Of a DNA stretch of 64,000 nucleotides, positions 21,326-31,600 are shown piece after piece; the first letter of the stretch is position 1, and each line of letters opens with the position of its first letter. This DNA comes from Cherax quadricarinatus. Taxonomy: Eukaryota > Arthropoda > Malacostraca > Decapoda > Parastacidae. A program made the position numbers and the translations under genes. Location: the NCBI RefSeq assembly GCF_038502225.1, contig NC_091298.1, positions 41,712,862 through 41,776,861 of the forward strand, in the 5' to 3' direction. The notes below the pieces were generated by a model. That model did not search any database. It worked only from the letters and a program-made list of their open reading frames with translations, and was not told where the DNA came from.

Positions 21326-21959
21326 GTGGTAAAAAGGGTGAGAATTAGTATGGAATTGAAAAAAGAGATTAAGGAAATGTGTGCAAAATGGGTTGAACTG
21401 CAGACCTTTATGGATGAAAATCACCCTGACACAGGTACTGCAAGCCGTGTTGGCAACCTGTACAATGACAATGTTATGGCCCAATTTAGGAAAGTCTTAA
21501 AGGAATGGGAGGTACAGAGCTCTATGGACGGATTTGTTGTGTGACAGAGGTCCAGTGACTCTCAAGCTGGTCCTAGTGGCATTAAAAGAAGAAGGGAAGT
21601 AACCCTGGAAAAGGACTTGATACCTCAAGTCCTAATGGAAGGGATTCCCCTTCTAAACAATAACTTCCACACTCTCCCCTCCTCCCATCCCATCAATCAT
21701 CACCAGATCTTCAATAAAGGTAAGTGTCATGTATTTTATTCTTAGTAGAGTAGTAATTGTGCATGTCTTCTTCAGTTTGTGTGTATTAAAATTAATATTT
21801 CATGTGGTAAAAATTTTTTTTTTTCATACTTTGGGGTGTCAGGAACAGATTAATTTGATTTCCATTATTTCTTGTGGGGAAATTAATTCGGCTAATGATA
21901 ATTTCGGCTTACAATGAGCTCTCAGGAGTGGATTAATATTGTAAGGCGAGGGTCCACTG
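21326..21959 (+). mobile_element. Tigger element 4, left part lost
   Basis: The plus-strand coding remnant has TGTASRVGNLYNDN, QFRKVLKEWEVQSSMDGF and SSDSQAGPSGIK, corresponding to the Tigger C-terminus. The right TIR GCGAGGGTCCACTG ends at 21959 with TA following. It begins abruptly at the LINE A junction, and no left TIR is visible. Confidence 0.75.
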
Positions 21960-21961
21960 TA

Positions 21962-22786
21962 TACTGAAAATTGAAAATTTCCCAGTATCCCTTTTTTTTT
22001 TTTTAGAAGTTATATCTGTAGCTGCTTATTATCCCTGTTGTAATATAGTATACTAAAAGATTTCTTAATTCACTTGTATGCTTATGACAGTGTAAGTCAG
22101 TTTTTTTAAGCACAGGTACACATAAAAACAGTTATCATACAGTGTAAATTACATAGGATAATTAAAAAAGTCAGATAAGGTGACTTATTTCCATTCGGTA
22201 TCTTTATTGTTTTCAGTCTTCCATCATAACGCATTTTTTTTTAAGGTCTGGGATTCATTTTGTAGCTTTTATTTGGACTTATTTTATCTGATCCAGTGCT
22301 CACTATCTTATTATCTTCCACAGTCACTTGTTCTTTTTCTGCACTTTGTTACTGACTTAGCACTTGTAAGAATGTTGGTAATGTACAGTATGTTTTTATA
22401 CATGTAATTGGTTTAAGTTAGTGGCCAAGAAGCCTTTTTTAATCAAACTACAGTTGGGCTTCTAGACATTCTCCATTGCTATCAATTATGAGAAATGGTA
22501 ATCTGGTGACTGCATGTTGGTCATACCTTGCATATCCGTGGATGCTCACGGAGATCTGGTTATGCAGACAGTCCAGCATCACTTGATAGATTATGCCATT
22601 CATCAGAACCCCCTTATCTCATTTTACTTCAGCTCACTGACTTACTGTACTTATTTTGTCTGCCATCCTGTCTCAAATCTCAGTCATTAATACAGAGTTA
22701 GTCAGAATTTTTAAGCAAATTTATTTACTACACCAGCTCTGGCCTCTTTTGCCCTTGAGTTCATTCAACATTTATACAGCTTTATC
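21962..22786. other. AT-rich intergenic DNA with one dispersed repeat copy
   Basis: 22120-22210 is the GGATAA repeat (GTGTAAATTACATAGGATAA). The rest shows no gene, TIR or tandem array. Confidence 0.4.
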
Positions 22787-22790
22787 TTAA

Positions 22791-23070
22791 CCCTTAAACG
22801 GTCCAAACGTATATATACATTCACTCGCGTATTGCCCCAAATTTTTTGAGAGAAAAAATCTTTTTTTTTTAAAAGGAAAAAAGAGCACATGGTACCCAGG
22901 CATCCCCAATTATTTTAATATGGCGCACAGTGAGTGCGCACATCCATTCTCTCATGTCTAGGTGACTCAGGCTTTTCATGGCAATGTTGAATGAATGACA
23001 AAGAAAACGTATATATACGTTTGGGGCGCTACGCGCGTGAACGTATATATACGTTTGGACTGTTTAAGGG
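22791..23070. mobile_element. piggyBac-type MITE, 280 bp
   Basis: The element is flanked by TTAA on both sides (22787-22790 and 23071-23074), the piggyBac target-site duplication. TIRs CCCTTAAACGGTCCAAACG and the complement CGTTTGGACTGTTTAAGGG differ at one position and continue into GTATATATAC. The interior repeats ACGTATATATACGTTTGG and has no coding capacity. Confidence 0.88.
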
Positions 23071-23247
23071 TTAAATGACAGCCACCTCTTCACCAAGCTT
23101 TGCTGAATACCCCACACTGGTTTAGTGCTTTTTACAAGTAAAGTATAATAATAATAATTAATTGAATATGGTGACACACTTATAAATTTCATATTTTATA
23201 TATTTTTACTTTGCATGTATCCAAACACATCATATGAGACAGTATAT

Positions 23248-24031
23248 TCTGGCCACAAAATAGAGCGAAACACCAACGTCAAAGACCTGGGAGTGATTAT
23301 GTCGGAGGATCTCACCTTCAAGGACCATAACATTGTATCAATCGCATCTGCTAGAAAAATGACAGGATGGATAATGAGAACCTTCAAAACTAGGGAGGCC
23401 AAGCCCATGATGACACTCTTCAGGTCACTTGTTCTATCTAGGCTGGAATATTGCTGCACACTAACAGCACCTTTCAAGGCAGGTGAAATTGCCGACCTAG
23501 AAAATGTACAGAGAACATTCACGGCGCACATAACGGAGATAAAACACCTCAATTATTGGGAGCGCTTGAGGTTCCTAAACCTGTATTCCCTGGAACGCAG
23601 GAGGGAGAGATACATGATTATATACACCTGGAAAATCCTAGAGGGACTAGTACCGAACTTGCACACGAAAATCACTCACTACGAAAGCAAAAGACTTGGC
23701 AGACGATGCACCATCCCCCCAATGAAAAGCAGGGGTGTCACTAGCACGTTAAGAGACCATACAATAAGTGTCAGGGGCCCAAGACTGTTCAACTGCCTCC
23801 CAGCGCACATAAGGGGGATTACCAACAGACCCCTGGCAGTCTTCAAGCTGGCACTGGACAAGCACCTAAAGTCAGTTCCTGATCAGCCGGGCTGTGGCTC
23901 GTACGTTGGTTTGCGTGCAGCCAGCAGCAACAGCCTGGTTGATCAGGCGCTGATCCACCAGGAGGCCTGGTCACAGACCGGGCTGCGGGGGCGTTGACCC
24001 CCGGAACTCTCTCCAGGTAAACTCCAGGTAA
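23248..24031 (+). pseudogene. LINE A copy 9, 3' portion with open C-terminal RT frame
   Basis: An open frame from GHKIERNTNVKDLGVIMSED to the family C-terminus and tail CTCCAGGTAA. About 250 codons are retained with no stop. Coding starts downstream of the FADD box, so the copy has no catalytic activity. Confidence 0.88.
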
Positions 24032-24141
24032 TGCAGAAATTATGTTCATTTAATTTACCCTCTGCCAGTTCAAGAAATCTAACTTATATTTTACTCCCTT
24101 ATTCTTAATTAAGTGTATATGAAGTTTGTTTTATGATATGC

Positions 24142-24261
24142 ATGGCATCACATGGTGTTATCTATTGCAGATGTCAACATTATGGCATCACATGGTGTTA
24201 TCTATTGCAGATGTCAACATTATGGCATCACATGGTGTTATCTATTGCAGATGTCACCATT
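24142..24261 (+). repeat. Three tandem 40-bp repeats, each with a 3' splice-site-like motif
   Basis: The unit is ATGGCATCACATGGTGTTAT + CTATTGCAGATGTCAACATT, exactly three times; the last unit has ACCATT. Each unit contains TTATCTATTGCAG, which resembles an acceptor. Open frames continue about 100-140 bp downstream but are not recognisable proteins. Confidence 0.8.
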
Positions 24262-24483
24262 ATGTCAACAAAAAGAGAATTAGAAGAAGGGCAGTGGAGG
24301 CTGCCTTCCACAACTTCTGTGTCTTGTTCAACACTCCTTCATCACCGCATGAGTATGTGGCTCCATAAGCCTAAGTTAATACCATTTTTTGCTGTCTGAA
24401 ATTTTCAGCATCACATAGCAAATAAAAGCAGATAATGAACAGCCTTAGTTAATCAGGAATGAAATTCCATGGGACATGTATGG

Positions 24484-24484
24484 T

Positions 24485-24515
<31 letters not shown>

Positions 24516-24598
24516 TGAGTGAGAGAGAGAATGAGAATGAGAGAGAAAATGAGAATGAGAGAGAGAGAATGAGAATGAGAGAGAGAGAAAATGAGAAT
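24484..24598. repeat. (GA)n/GAGAATGA microsatellite
   Basis: Alternating GAGAGA runs with GAATGA interruptions. Confidence 0.9.
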
Positions 24599-24962
24599 AC
24601 CTCTTCAGATGTTTTCTTTAAAATGTTTTAAATTTTAATAGTAACCTAAAATACATTAAGACTTTTTTTATATATGTATTTAGATTTCACTGTTTAGAGA
24701 AAACAAGTTTTCCAAGGTATAACGTCATTACAGTGTGCACACAGACTGGTCAGTTTTTCTTCTTGTAGCAACCTATAACTTCCAATGCTGTTTGTCCTCT
24801 TGTGGGTTTACTGAGTTAGTAATTGTTTTATTTGTATGCTAGATGCACATTTTAAATTTTATTGAACAATGTAGTATATTATTTTTCTATCTGACTGAAT
24901 TGATGGCTTAGGTGAACAACGTAATAAGATAAAAAGTTTACACCACAACATTTGACTTACAG

Positions 24963-25123
24963 TCACGGTAATAAAGGAGATGAGGATTGTGGTGAGGTTG
25001 TCTCCCGACTCCCTAACAGATGAGAAAATTACACTTGCTGCCACTAATGTGGATGAAACCATGAGTCTTCTGCAAAAACTTCCTTCAGATCAGTGTTATA
25101 ACTTGAATGCATTAATTAAATAG
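24963..25123 (+). CDS. Candidate terminal exon of an unidentified host gene
   Basis: After an acceptor-like TTTGACTTACAG, an open frame of 53 codons (entering with two bases of a split codon) ends in TAG at 25121. The residues, such as KEMRIVVRLSPDSLTDEK and LLQKLPSDQCYNLNAL, have mixed composition unlike the TE and satellite frames around it. No family is recognised. There is no matching upstream exon in the window with strong evidence, so this could be chance or a decayed exon. Confidence 0.28.
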
Positions 25124-25657
25124 TCCCAACAGGATGTTTAGGAGTGGATGGAGATGAATGTTATAATTGTAAAGCACAATTTTATCATTCATAATGTGCA
25201 TTTGGGGGTACTGTAAAGTACTCTAATGGTAATTATGTATAAGGAAATCCTGCCAGAGATTTATTTTTCAACTGTGCGTTGTTTAGTGGATAAGTGTGGC
25301 TTGGGTGGTGGCAGGTGGTCCGCATGGTATGAAGGCTGGCGTTGGAGACGCCATGTATTTAAGCTAAGTTTTGTAGTTGTGTACTCCTTTTGTTCGCTAA
25401 CTCAAGCCATAGGCTCTTCTATGTTTACCTGTATGCTCACCTAGGCTCTGACATGGTCAGGGTGCTGTGGGATGAGTGAGGAAATAAGAAATGGGGTCGG
25501 TATTGGAGTAGTGAAGGCCTGGCGCTGGCTAGGCCGAGTGTTTGTGGTTGCTGGACCGCTAGCTGCCTGCTTCTTGTGCCCCGCTATTTGGGCGTTTAGG
25601 ATATGAGATACATGACGGTGTTTTCTAGAGTGTGTATATAGTTATGACAAATAGATA
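25124..25657. other. Unassigned sequence, possibly part of an LTR
   Basis: Mixed composition with a GC-richer part at 25290-25620. It lies upstream of a primer-binding-site-like motif at 26157 and could be the LTR of the element that begins there, but no second LTR copy was found to prove it. Confidence 0.3.
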
Positions 25658-25659
25658 TA

Positions 25660-25972
25660 CACCTACCATCCAACTTACGACCGAGTTTGATTCCGAGAAA
25701 CCAGTCGCAAGTCGAAATGGTCGTAAGTCGAACTTTACTACTGAATATCAACCAAACAATTTTGTAATGACTTTATTTTATTGTTTTATTTTGGTATTTC
25801 ATGTTTTACTTTACTTTTTATGCTGTTAGTACTGTATTTTATACTATAAGGTTTAGGATAAACACTGTGTACAACACAAATAGTTGTTTATTTCCCAGAA
25901 ATTTGGCATAAAAAACACGGTCGTAAGTCGAGTGGTCGCAAGTCGAGCAGGTCGTAAGTCGCATGGTAGGTG
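25660..25972. mobile_element. TA-flanked MITE, 313 bp
   Basis: TIRs CACCTACCATCCAACTTACG and CGTAAGTCGCATGGTAGGTG pair with few mismatches. Flanking TA occurs at 25658-25659 and 25973-25974. Subterminal GGTCGTAAGTCGA motifs repeat near both ends. No transposase; probably mobilised by a pogo/mariner-type enzyme. Confidence 0.82.
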
Positions 25973-26156
25973 TATTTTCCTAACTAGGATTTTTGCCTAA
26001 CCCTCTGGTAACCAACCCATTGAAGTAACAAATGCTGGTTTAGCTGTTTTGACTGGGATAGCCCTGGGTGGCCTGTTTAGGCCTGAGATATGTAACTTTT
26101 ACCCTTCTCTTTAGACAAGGCTCTAGCCCCCAGGTATCCCACATTTCTGCATAACA

Positions 26157-26175
26157 TGGGGGCCTGTATATAGGA
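26157..26175 (+). promoter_or_regulatory. Putative primer-binding site of Ty3/Gypsy element X
   Basis: TGGGGGCCTGTATATAGGA follows a TAACA sequence end. It resembles the primer-binding site of element Y at 32016 (TGGGGGCCTGTGTCCGGG). The two elements therefore probably use the same tRNA primer. Sequence to the left would be the 5' LTR. Confidence 0.5.
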
Positions 26176-26287
26176 GAATTATCAAATTTTATGTGGTAAT
26201 TCAAGTTTGCAACCTGGAAAGTCAATAATCATTCTTTACTGGGTTGGTTAGAGGAAGCATTCACTATAGCACTCACACTAAAATGAT

Positions 26288-26600
26288 AATTTACCTTTGT
26301 TTGCAATATTGCTGGTTTTTAGGGTGTTGTTATTAACTTACACCCTGTGCATAATTTACCTTTGTTTGCAATATTGCTGGTTTTTAGCGAGTTATTATTA
26401 ACTAATGCTCTGTGAATAATTACCTTTGTGTGCAATATTGTTGATTTTTAGGGTGTTATTAATACCTGATACTTTGTGCATAATTTCCCTTGTAGGTGCA
26501 ATCTTGCTGATTTTTAGGGGGGTTATGAATACCGAATTTTCTGGGAGTAATTTTCCTTTGCAGGTGCAATAGCTCCATTTTTCTGCCAGGGTTTTCTTTT
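26288..26600 (+). repeat. Diverged ~64-bp tandem repeats in the leader of element X
   Basis: About five imperfect copies of TTACCTTTGTTTGCAATATT + GCTGGTTTTTAGGG... lie between the primer-binding-site-like motif and the gag start. Divergence rises toward the right. Confidence 0.7.
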
Positions 26601-26746
26601 TGTGTGCAATCCTGTTTAATTTTAAGGAGTCACATGACAATAACTCCTTATGAATATACTACTTCAGTGTATGTACTTTGCTGTGCGCTTTATTTTATAT
26701 CAGTAAGTTCTGTGGCTGATAGCATGGTTTGGTGCTATTATTTCCC

Positions 26747-29208
26747 AAAATGTCTGACATTGGTGAAAATTCTGGGTGTGACATGCATTTGGAGGGTAAC
26801 CTTGAATCAAATCCCCATGTTAGGGACCTGGATAAGGAAGTAGAACTTATACGAATGAAATTAGCCCTAGTTGCGGAAGAAAAAGAATGGTTAAGGATTG
26901 AACATACAAAGATCCAGGAACAGAGAGCCTTAGAATTATTATTATAATCAAAAAGAAGCGCTAAGCCACAAGGGCTATACAGTGCTGCAGGGCAGGAAGG
27001 AAGCGAGGGTATCAGGTGGCAAAAGGGAGATGGATGAGTAATAGGTTACGGAGAACAGTGGGGCAGTGGATGGTGAAAGGGTATAGGGCAGCAAGAGATT
27101 GAGGTAGAAAGGGCTGAGGGGAGTGTGAATGGTATCAGCATCAGAGTTTGTGGAGTAAATCAGTTGTTGTCAAGAAGCCAATGAGAGAGTCAGGATTAAA
27201 GGAGGGTCCATCAGCAAGAAGGGAAGGTAAAGAGAGAGTAGTAGAGCGGAGACGACGTTGGAGGTAAATTCTGCGTGCTCGTTGATAGAGAGGGCAGTCT
27301 AACAGAATGTGGCTAATCGATACTGGAACTTGACACTGCTCACAGAGAGGAACAGGGTGCCTCTCCATGAGATACCCATGAGTAAGACAAGTGTGGCCAA
27401 TGCGAAGGCAGGAGAGAGTAGTCTCCCAACCTCGGCACTGGTGACAAGAAGAAGGCCAGTAACCTATGCTCGGTTTAATAGAATGAAGTTTGTAACCAAG
27501 CAGAGTTGACCAACATTGTTTCCAATGGGTGTGAAGGTGGGTAGCTATTACAGCAAAATAGTCCAGAAATGGAACACCTCTGTATAAAATTGGTAGGTCA
27601 TGTACTTCTGACCACGCAGCAGTGTCTGCCTGTTCAGTGTCCTGTACATCGACATGACCAGGAACCCAACAAAAAACAATATCTTTATGCTTGGTAGAGA
27701 TACGGCGTAGCCAAAGTTGGATACGGAGAACTAGGGGACGAGGTGTATCAAATTTTCGTATAGCCTGTAGAGCACTAAGGGAGTCTGAAACAACCACAAA
27801 TGATGACACAGGCATAGATGCGATACGAATAAGTGCTATGAATGGCATACAATTCAGCTGTAAAAAATACTAGCCGAGAATAATAAATGCCCTTGCACGA
27901 CGCTGTCCAGAAACACTGCTGCAAATCCGACGCTGTCAGAAGACCTGGAACCATCCGTGTACACTGCCATGGCATGAGAATGAGATTAGAAGTGGTCAAG
28001 AAAAAGAAGCCACCGTAGGCAATTGGGCTTTCGAGCAAGGGAGTGAGAAAGAACAGACCCGAACAGCTGGAACTTCCCAGAGGGGTAGGGAAAAGTGAGA
28101 TGCTACATGAACATATAAAGGCGGTAACTGAAGGGAAGACAAGAGCGAATGTAGGCGAAGAGAGAAGGGACGGAGTAAACGGGCGGCGAACAAATAATGT
28201 CTACTAATATCGGTGACCATTCTATAAATGGAAGGATTGTGGAGATCATGAGAGCATACATAGTAGCGAAGGCAATGGGCATCACGGTGATCAGACAAGG
28301 ATGGAACATTCGCTTCTGCATAGAGGCTTTCGACAGGGGAAGAGCAAAAAGCACCAAGGCATAAACGTAATCCTTGGTGATGGATGGGGTTAAGGCTAGA
28401 GAGAGTAGCAGGAGAGGCCGCTGAATAAATCTGGTCATCATAATCAAGTTTCGATAAAACGAGGGCTGAATGTAGGCAAAGCAGAGTTCGACGATCAGCT
28501 CCCCAGGAAAGATGAGCAAGGGTTTTAAGAAGGTTTAGCTGGCTGTGACAAGTTGCCTTCAGAGAGGTAATGTGAGGTTTCCAGGATAACCTACGGTCAA
28601 AGAGAAGGCCTAGAAACCTGACTGTATCACGTTCGGGGATACGGGAGCCATAGAGATACAAAGGATGATCGGAGATGACAGAGCGTCTAGTGAAAGTAAT
28701 TTGGTAAGTTTTGGTACTGGAAAATTTAAACCCATGCTTGGTGGCCCAAGCGGAAACGCGGTCGACTGCATGCTGGAGAGAAACCGCAATGAGGTGACAG
28801 TCAGCGCCTGCACAAGCAATAGCGAAGTCATCAATATAGAGTGATGACCAAATATTGGGTGGAAGAACAGAGGCCAAATCATTTATAGCAAGGAGAAAAA
28901 GTGTTGTGCTCAGAACACATCCCTGAGGGACACCTTCAGCTTGGAAGAGCCTTAAAGGAGCTTAGGGCTCAAGAAAGAGCTAAAGAGAGGCAGCATGCTT
29001 CTCACCCAGCCACAGACACGAGGGTAGATGTTTTTCATTTGGACAAAGCCATAAAATTTGTGCCCAAATTCCTAGAGAAAAACCCAGAACAGTGTTTTCT
29101 GTTATTTGAAAGTACGGCCAAATCCCAAGTTTGGCCGGAAAAGGAATGGGCGACGTTAGCGAGAGCCCAATTAGTTGGTAAAGGGTTACAGGTCGTTAGT
29201 TCTCTAGT
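26747..29208 (+). pseudogene. gag of Ty3/Gypsy element X, split by a LINE and cut by a piggyBac
   Basis: The N-terminal part starts at ATG 26747 (MSDIGENSGCDM) and has a charged, coiled-coil-like segment. It breaks at 26932 where LINE D is inserted. It resumes at 28946 with a basic stretch and a capsid-like segment (VPKFLEKNPEQCFLLFE, WPEKEWATLARAQLVGKG) that parallels the gag of element Y (VPKFSDTSPDSFFEAFE, WPKEHWAALLHTVLTGKA). Coding stops at the TTAA edge of the piggyBac at 29208. Confidence 0.65.
26933..28945 (-). mobile_element. LINE D: I-group-like LINE with RNase H, 5' truncated, inserted in gag
   Basis: On the minus strand RT motifs appear first: GVPQGCVLST near 28925, the YIDD box near 28835, then the thumb region to 27996. 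A decayed RNase H follows with VVSDSLSALQAI and VPGHVDVQDTEQAD, then CPLYQRAR-type C-terminal sequence ending near 27141. The 3' UTR ends in GGCTTAGCGCTTCTTTTTG and (ATA)n at 26933-26975. Matching AGAGCCTTA at 26924-26932 and 28946-28954 is a plausible target-site duplication. Frameshifts separate RT and RNase H frames. Confidence 0.8.
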
Positions 29209-29336
29209 TAACCCTTTGACTGTCGAAAGGCCCAATCCTGAAGTGTCTCCTGGTGTCGCAAAATATTCGAAAAAAAAAATAAAAATTATTTTTTTTTATT
29301 AAAATTTTAATATTATTTTTCTGATTTTTTTAGTCA

Positions 29337-29337
<1 letters not shown>

Positions 29338-29397
<60 letters not shown>
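29338..29397. repeat. Poly(A) tract, nearly 60 bp
   Basis: A run of nearly 60 A residues directly followed by TTTTTTT. Its length in the assembly may be unreliable. Confidence 0.9.
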
Positions 29398-29401
<4 letters not shown>

Positions 29402-29752
29402 TTTTCCCATCAGTACTTACCCAGATATAGAGGCATGAAGTTTGCAGAAAATGAGCCGCGTATGGCAACAGCGGCGACTGCCGCTCACCCGGTAAACTTT
29501 GGTTTACTTGTATTTGAAGGTTTGTTGTTTTTTTCACTATTTTATTTTTTCACATAACTTATGTGGCCTGTGAGACCAAAGTAAGGTGCAATGTACATAT
29601 ATACACTCGTTGTATACAACACAATAAGCACACAAACATAATTATCAATATATTGTTTACAAAACTTGTTTACAAAAACAAACAATACAAAAAATTTTTT
29701 ATTACTATTGTTCTATAATATATATACCAATATACAGTCACTGGACATATTC

Positions 29753-29935
29753 CTAGAAGTTCTGCAGCTTGTGTAACTCTTTGAAACATGGTGTCATACA
29801 CAATGGTGTTTTACACTCCTCACACATAAAACCAGTGTGTGTGCATTTTTGTGGACTTTTTTTTTTATGTGCAAAGACAAAACACCTCGTCTGAGCAGTT
29901 TTCTTCAAAGTATTAGCAGGCAGTTGTGTTATGTA
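29753..29935 (-). pseudogene. piggyBac transposase C-terminal cysteine-rich domain
   Basis: Read from about 29935 to the stop at 29753 on the minus strand: YITQLPANTLKK, then RCFVFAHKKK, KCTHTGFMCEECKTPLCMTP and CFKELHKL. The CxxC...C...C spacing is the zinc-binding C-terminus typical of piggyBac-derived transposases. The upstream part of the domain is lost into a (TTCC)n tract starting at about 29965. Confidence 0.75.
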
Positions 29936-29964
29936 GTTATCCTAGGTAAATGGTCGTGTGTCAT

Positions 29965-30105
29965 CATTCCTTCCTTCCTAATTTCCTTCATTCCTTTCCT
30001 GCATTCCTTTCCTGCACCTCTCCTTCCTACATTCCTTCATCTGTCCTTCCTTACTTTTTTCCTTCCTTTCATCTCGTCCTTCCTTCATTCCTGCCTTCCC
30101 TTCTT
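29965..30105. repeat. (TTCC)n-type microsatellite
   Basis: TTCCTTCCTAATTTCCTTCATTCC-like imperfect tetranucleotide repeats have replaced part of the transposase coding region. Confidence 0.85.
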
Positions 30106-30773
30106 GCTTCTGGTTTCTATAATATATATACACATATATAGTCACTAGATACTTTCATATAACTGCTATTATCTCCATTCAGCAAGCTTGTCTTGTGTGC
30201 GAGTGTGTGGCTTATAATTGTTTTGAGTCAGGAGTCGGCAGCTGTCAAAATGACATATTGTCTCATTACTCACTCCCCCTACCGCCTGTCAAAACAATGG
30301 GGTCGGATGCTGCTTCCCCTCCATTCTATCTAATTATCTTTCTCCCTCATTCTATCTCTTTCAATCTGTCTCTCTCTTTCTCTCTGTCTGTCTATCTCTG
30401 TCTCACAGGTACACATAAATACAAGTATACATAGTGTAAATTACCTAGGATAACCCAAAAAATCCAGACAAAGTGCTATACTCTGCTTGAAGATGTGAGT
30501 AAACGTGATGATGACACAGTCTTGTGGCTCTCTCTGAGACAGAGAGCTAGACGGATAGACAGGGAGCTTGGCAGACAGACAAATAGACAGACAGAAATGT
30601 TTGTGTACCAGCAAAAACAAAGGGAGGGGGATGGTCATCTAATCTTTTCTTATCAGCTGCACCCTCCCCCACCCTCGTTTACGCTCATCAAACGTCAGCT
30701 CTTATCAGATGTTATCTCCCCTTATCTTGTCACTGTCATGGGGTGAACTGTTTTTCATGCTTCAAGGGAACAT

Positions 30774-31247
30774 ATTATTATTATTATTATTACGTATTAT
30801 TATTATTATTATCCTCCTTCCTCTCTCTCCTCTTCTTCTCCTCCTCTCCTCTCCTCTCCTCCTTCCTCCTCCTCCTTCTTCCTCCTCCTCCTCCTTCCTC
30901 CTCCTCCTCCTTCCTCCTTCCTCCTCCTCATTCTCCTCCTCCTCCTCCTCCTCTCCCTCCTCCTCCTCCTCTTCCTCCTCCTCCTCCTTCTCCTCCTTCC
31001 TCCTCCTCTTCCTCCTCCTCCTCCTCCTCCTCCTCCCTCCTCCTCCTCCTCCTTCTTCCTCCTCCTTCCTCCTCCTCCTCCTCCTCCCTCCTCCTCCTCC
31101 TCCTCCTTCCTTCCTTCCTCCTCCTCCTCCTCCTCCTCCTCCTCCTCCTCCTTCTTCCTCCTCCTCCTCCTCCTCCTCTTCCTCCCCCTCCTCCTCTTCC
31201 TTCCCCTCCTCCTCCTCTTCCTCCTCTTCTTCCTCCTCCTCCTCCAT
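30774..31247. repeat. (TTA)n then (CTC/CTT)n triplet tract in the piggyBac N-terminal region
   Basis: TTATTATTATTA (30774-30812) is followed by over 400 bp of CTCCTC/CTTCCTC triplets. On the minus strand this is GAG/GAA, reading as poly-glutamate or poly-glycine depending on frame. It lies at the acidic region just after the transposase start. Confidence 0.92.
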
Positions 31248-31380
31248 TGCTTTTGGTCTCAAACTCCTCGAAATCATGAAATTGATCTTCACTGACACTT
31301 CCATCTGTGTTAGAGCATCACTTGGGAAGAGAAGAGTCCCAGATTTGCTGGGGAGTCACATATTTCTTACCGCTAGACAT
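31248..31380 (-). pseudogene. piggyBac transposase N-terminus
   Basis: ATG at 31380-31378 gives MSSGKKYVTPQQIWDSSLPK, then an in-frame stop at about 31321. Past the stop the same frame reads SEDQFHDFEEFE before the GAG tract. An acidic N-terminus is usual for piggyBac transposases. It is dead because of the stop and the missing core. Confidence 0.55.
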
Positions 31381-31600
31381 GCTGAAAAAGGACGACTGAA
31401 ATGGCATTCCCACAATGCACCACTGGCTCCCCGATTTTTTTTATATGGTGCACACTGACCATGGAGACCCATTCTCTCACATGTGGGCCTACCAGCTTTC
31501 TCCTGCTTGATTTGAAGCCGCTAGAATTTATGCGTATAGATACGTCAAACACGGTATCTCCTATGACGTATATATACGACCGCGACAGTCAAGGGGTTAA

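Larger units (their letters stand above)
29212..31596 (-). mobile_element. Decayed piggyBac element, 2.4 kb
   Basis: TTAA flanks both ends (29208-29211 and 31597-31600). TIRs are CCCTTTGACTGTCG (left) and the complement CGACAGTCAAGGGG (right). The minus strand holds both ends of a piggyBac transposase. The middle is replaced by TTCC, TCTC, TTA and CTC simple repeats plus a GGATAACCC repeat scrap. Confidence 0.85.

Noticed and set aside
27309..27873. Short plus-strand ORFs across the RNase H LINE
   Set aside because: Antisense shadows of the minus-strand LINE D coding region.
29338..29397. Poly(A) tract as the tail of a retroposed gene
   Set aside because: It lies inside the piggyBac 3' region and is followed directly by poly(T); no retrocopy or target duplication is visible.
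30709..31458. Proline/serine/leucine- or glutamate-rich ORFs in the CTC tract
   Set aside because: Low-complexity triplet tract inside a decayed piggyBac.
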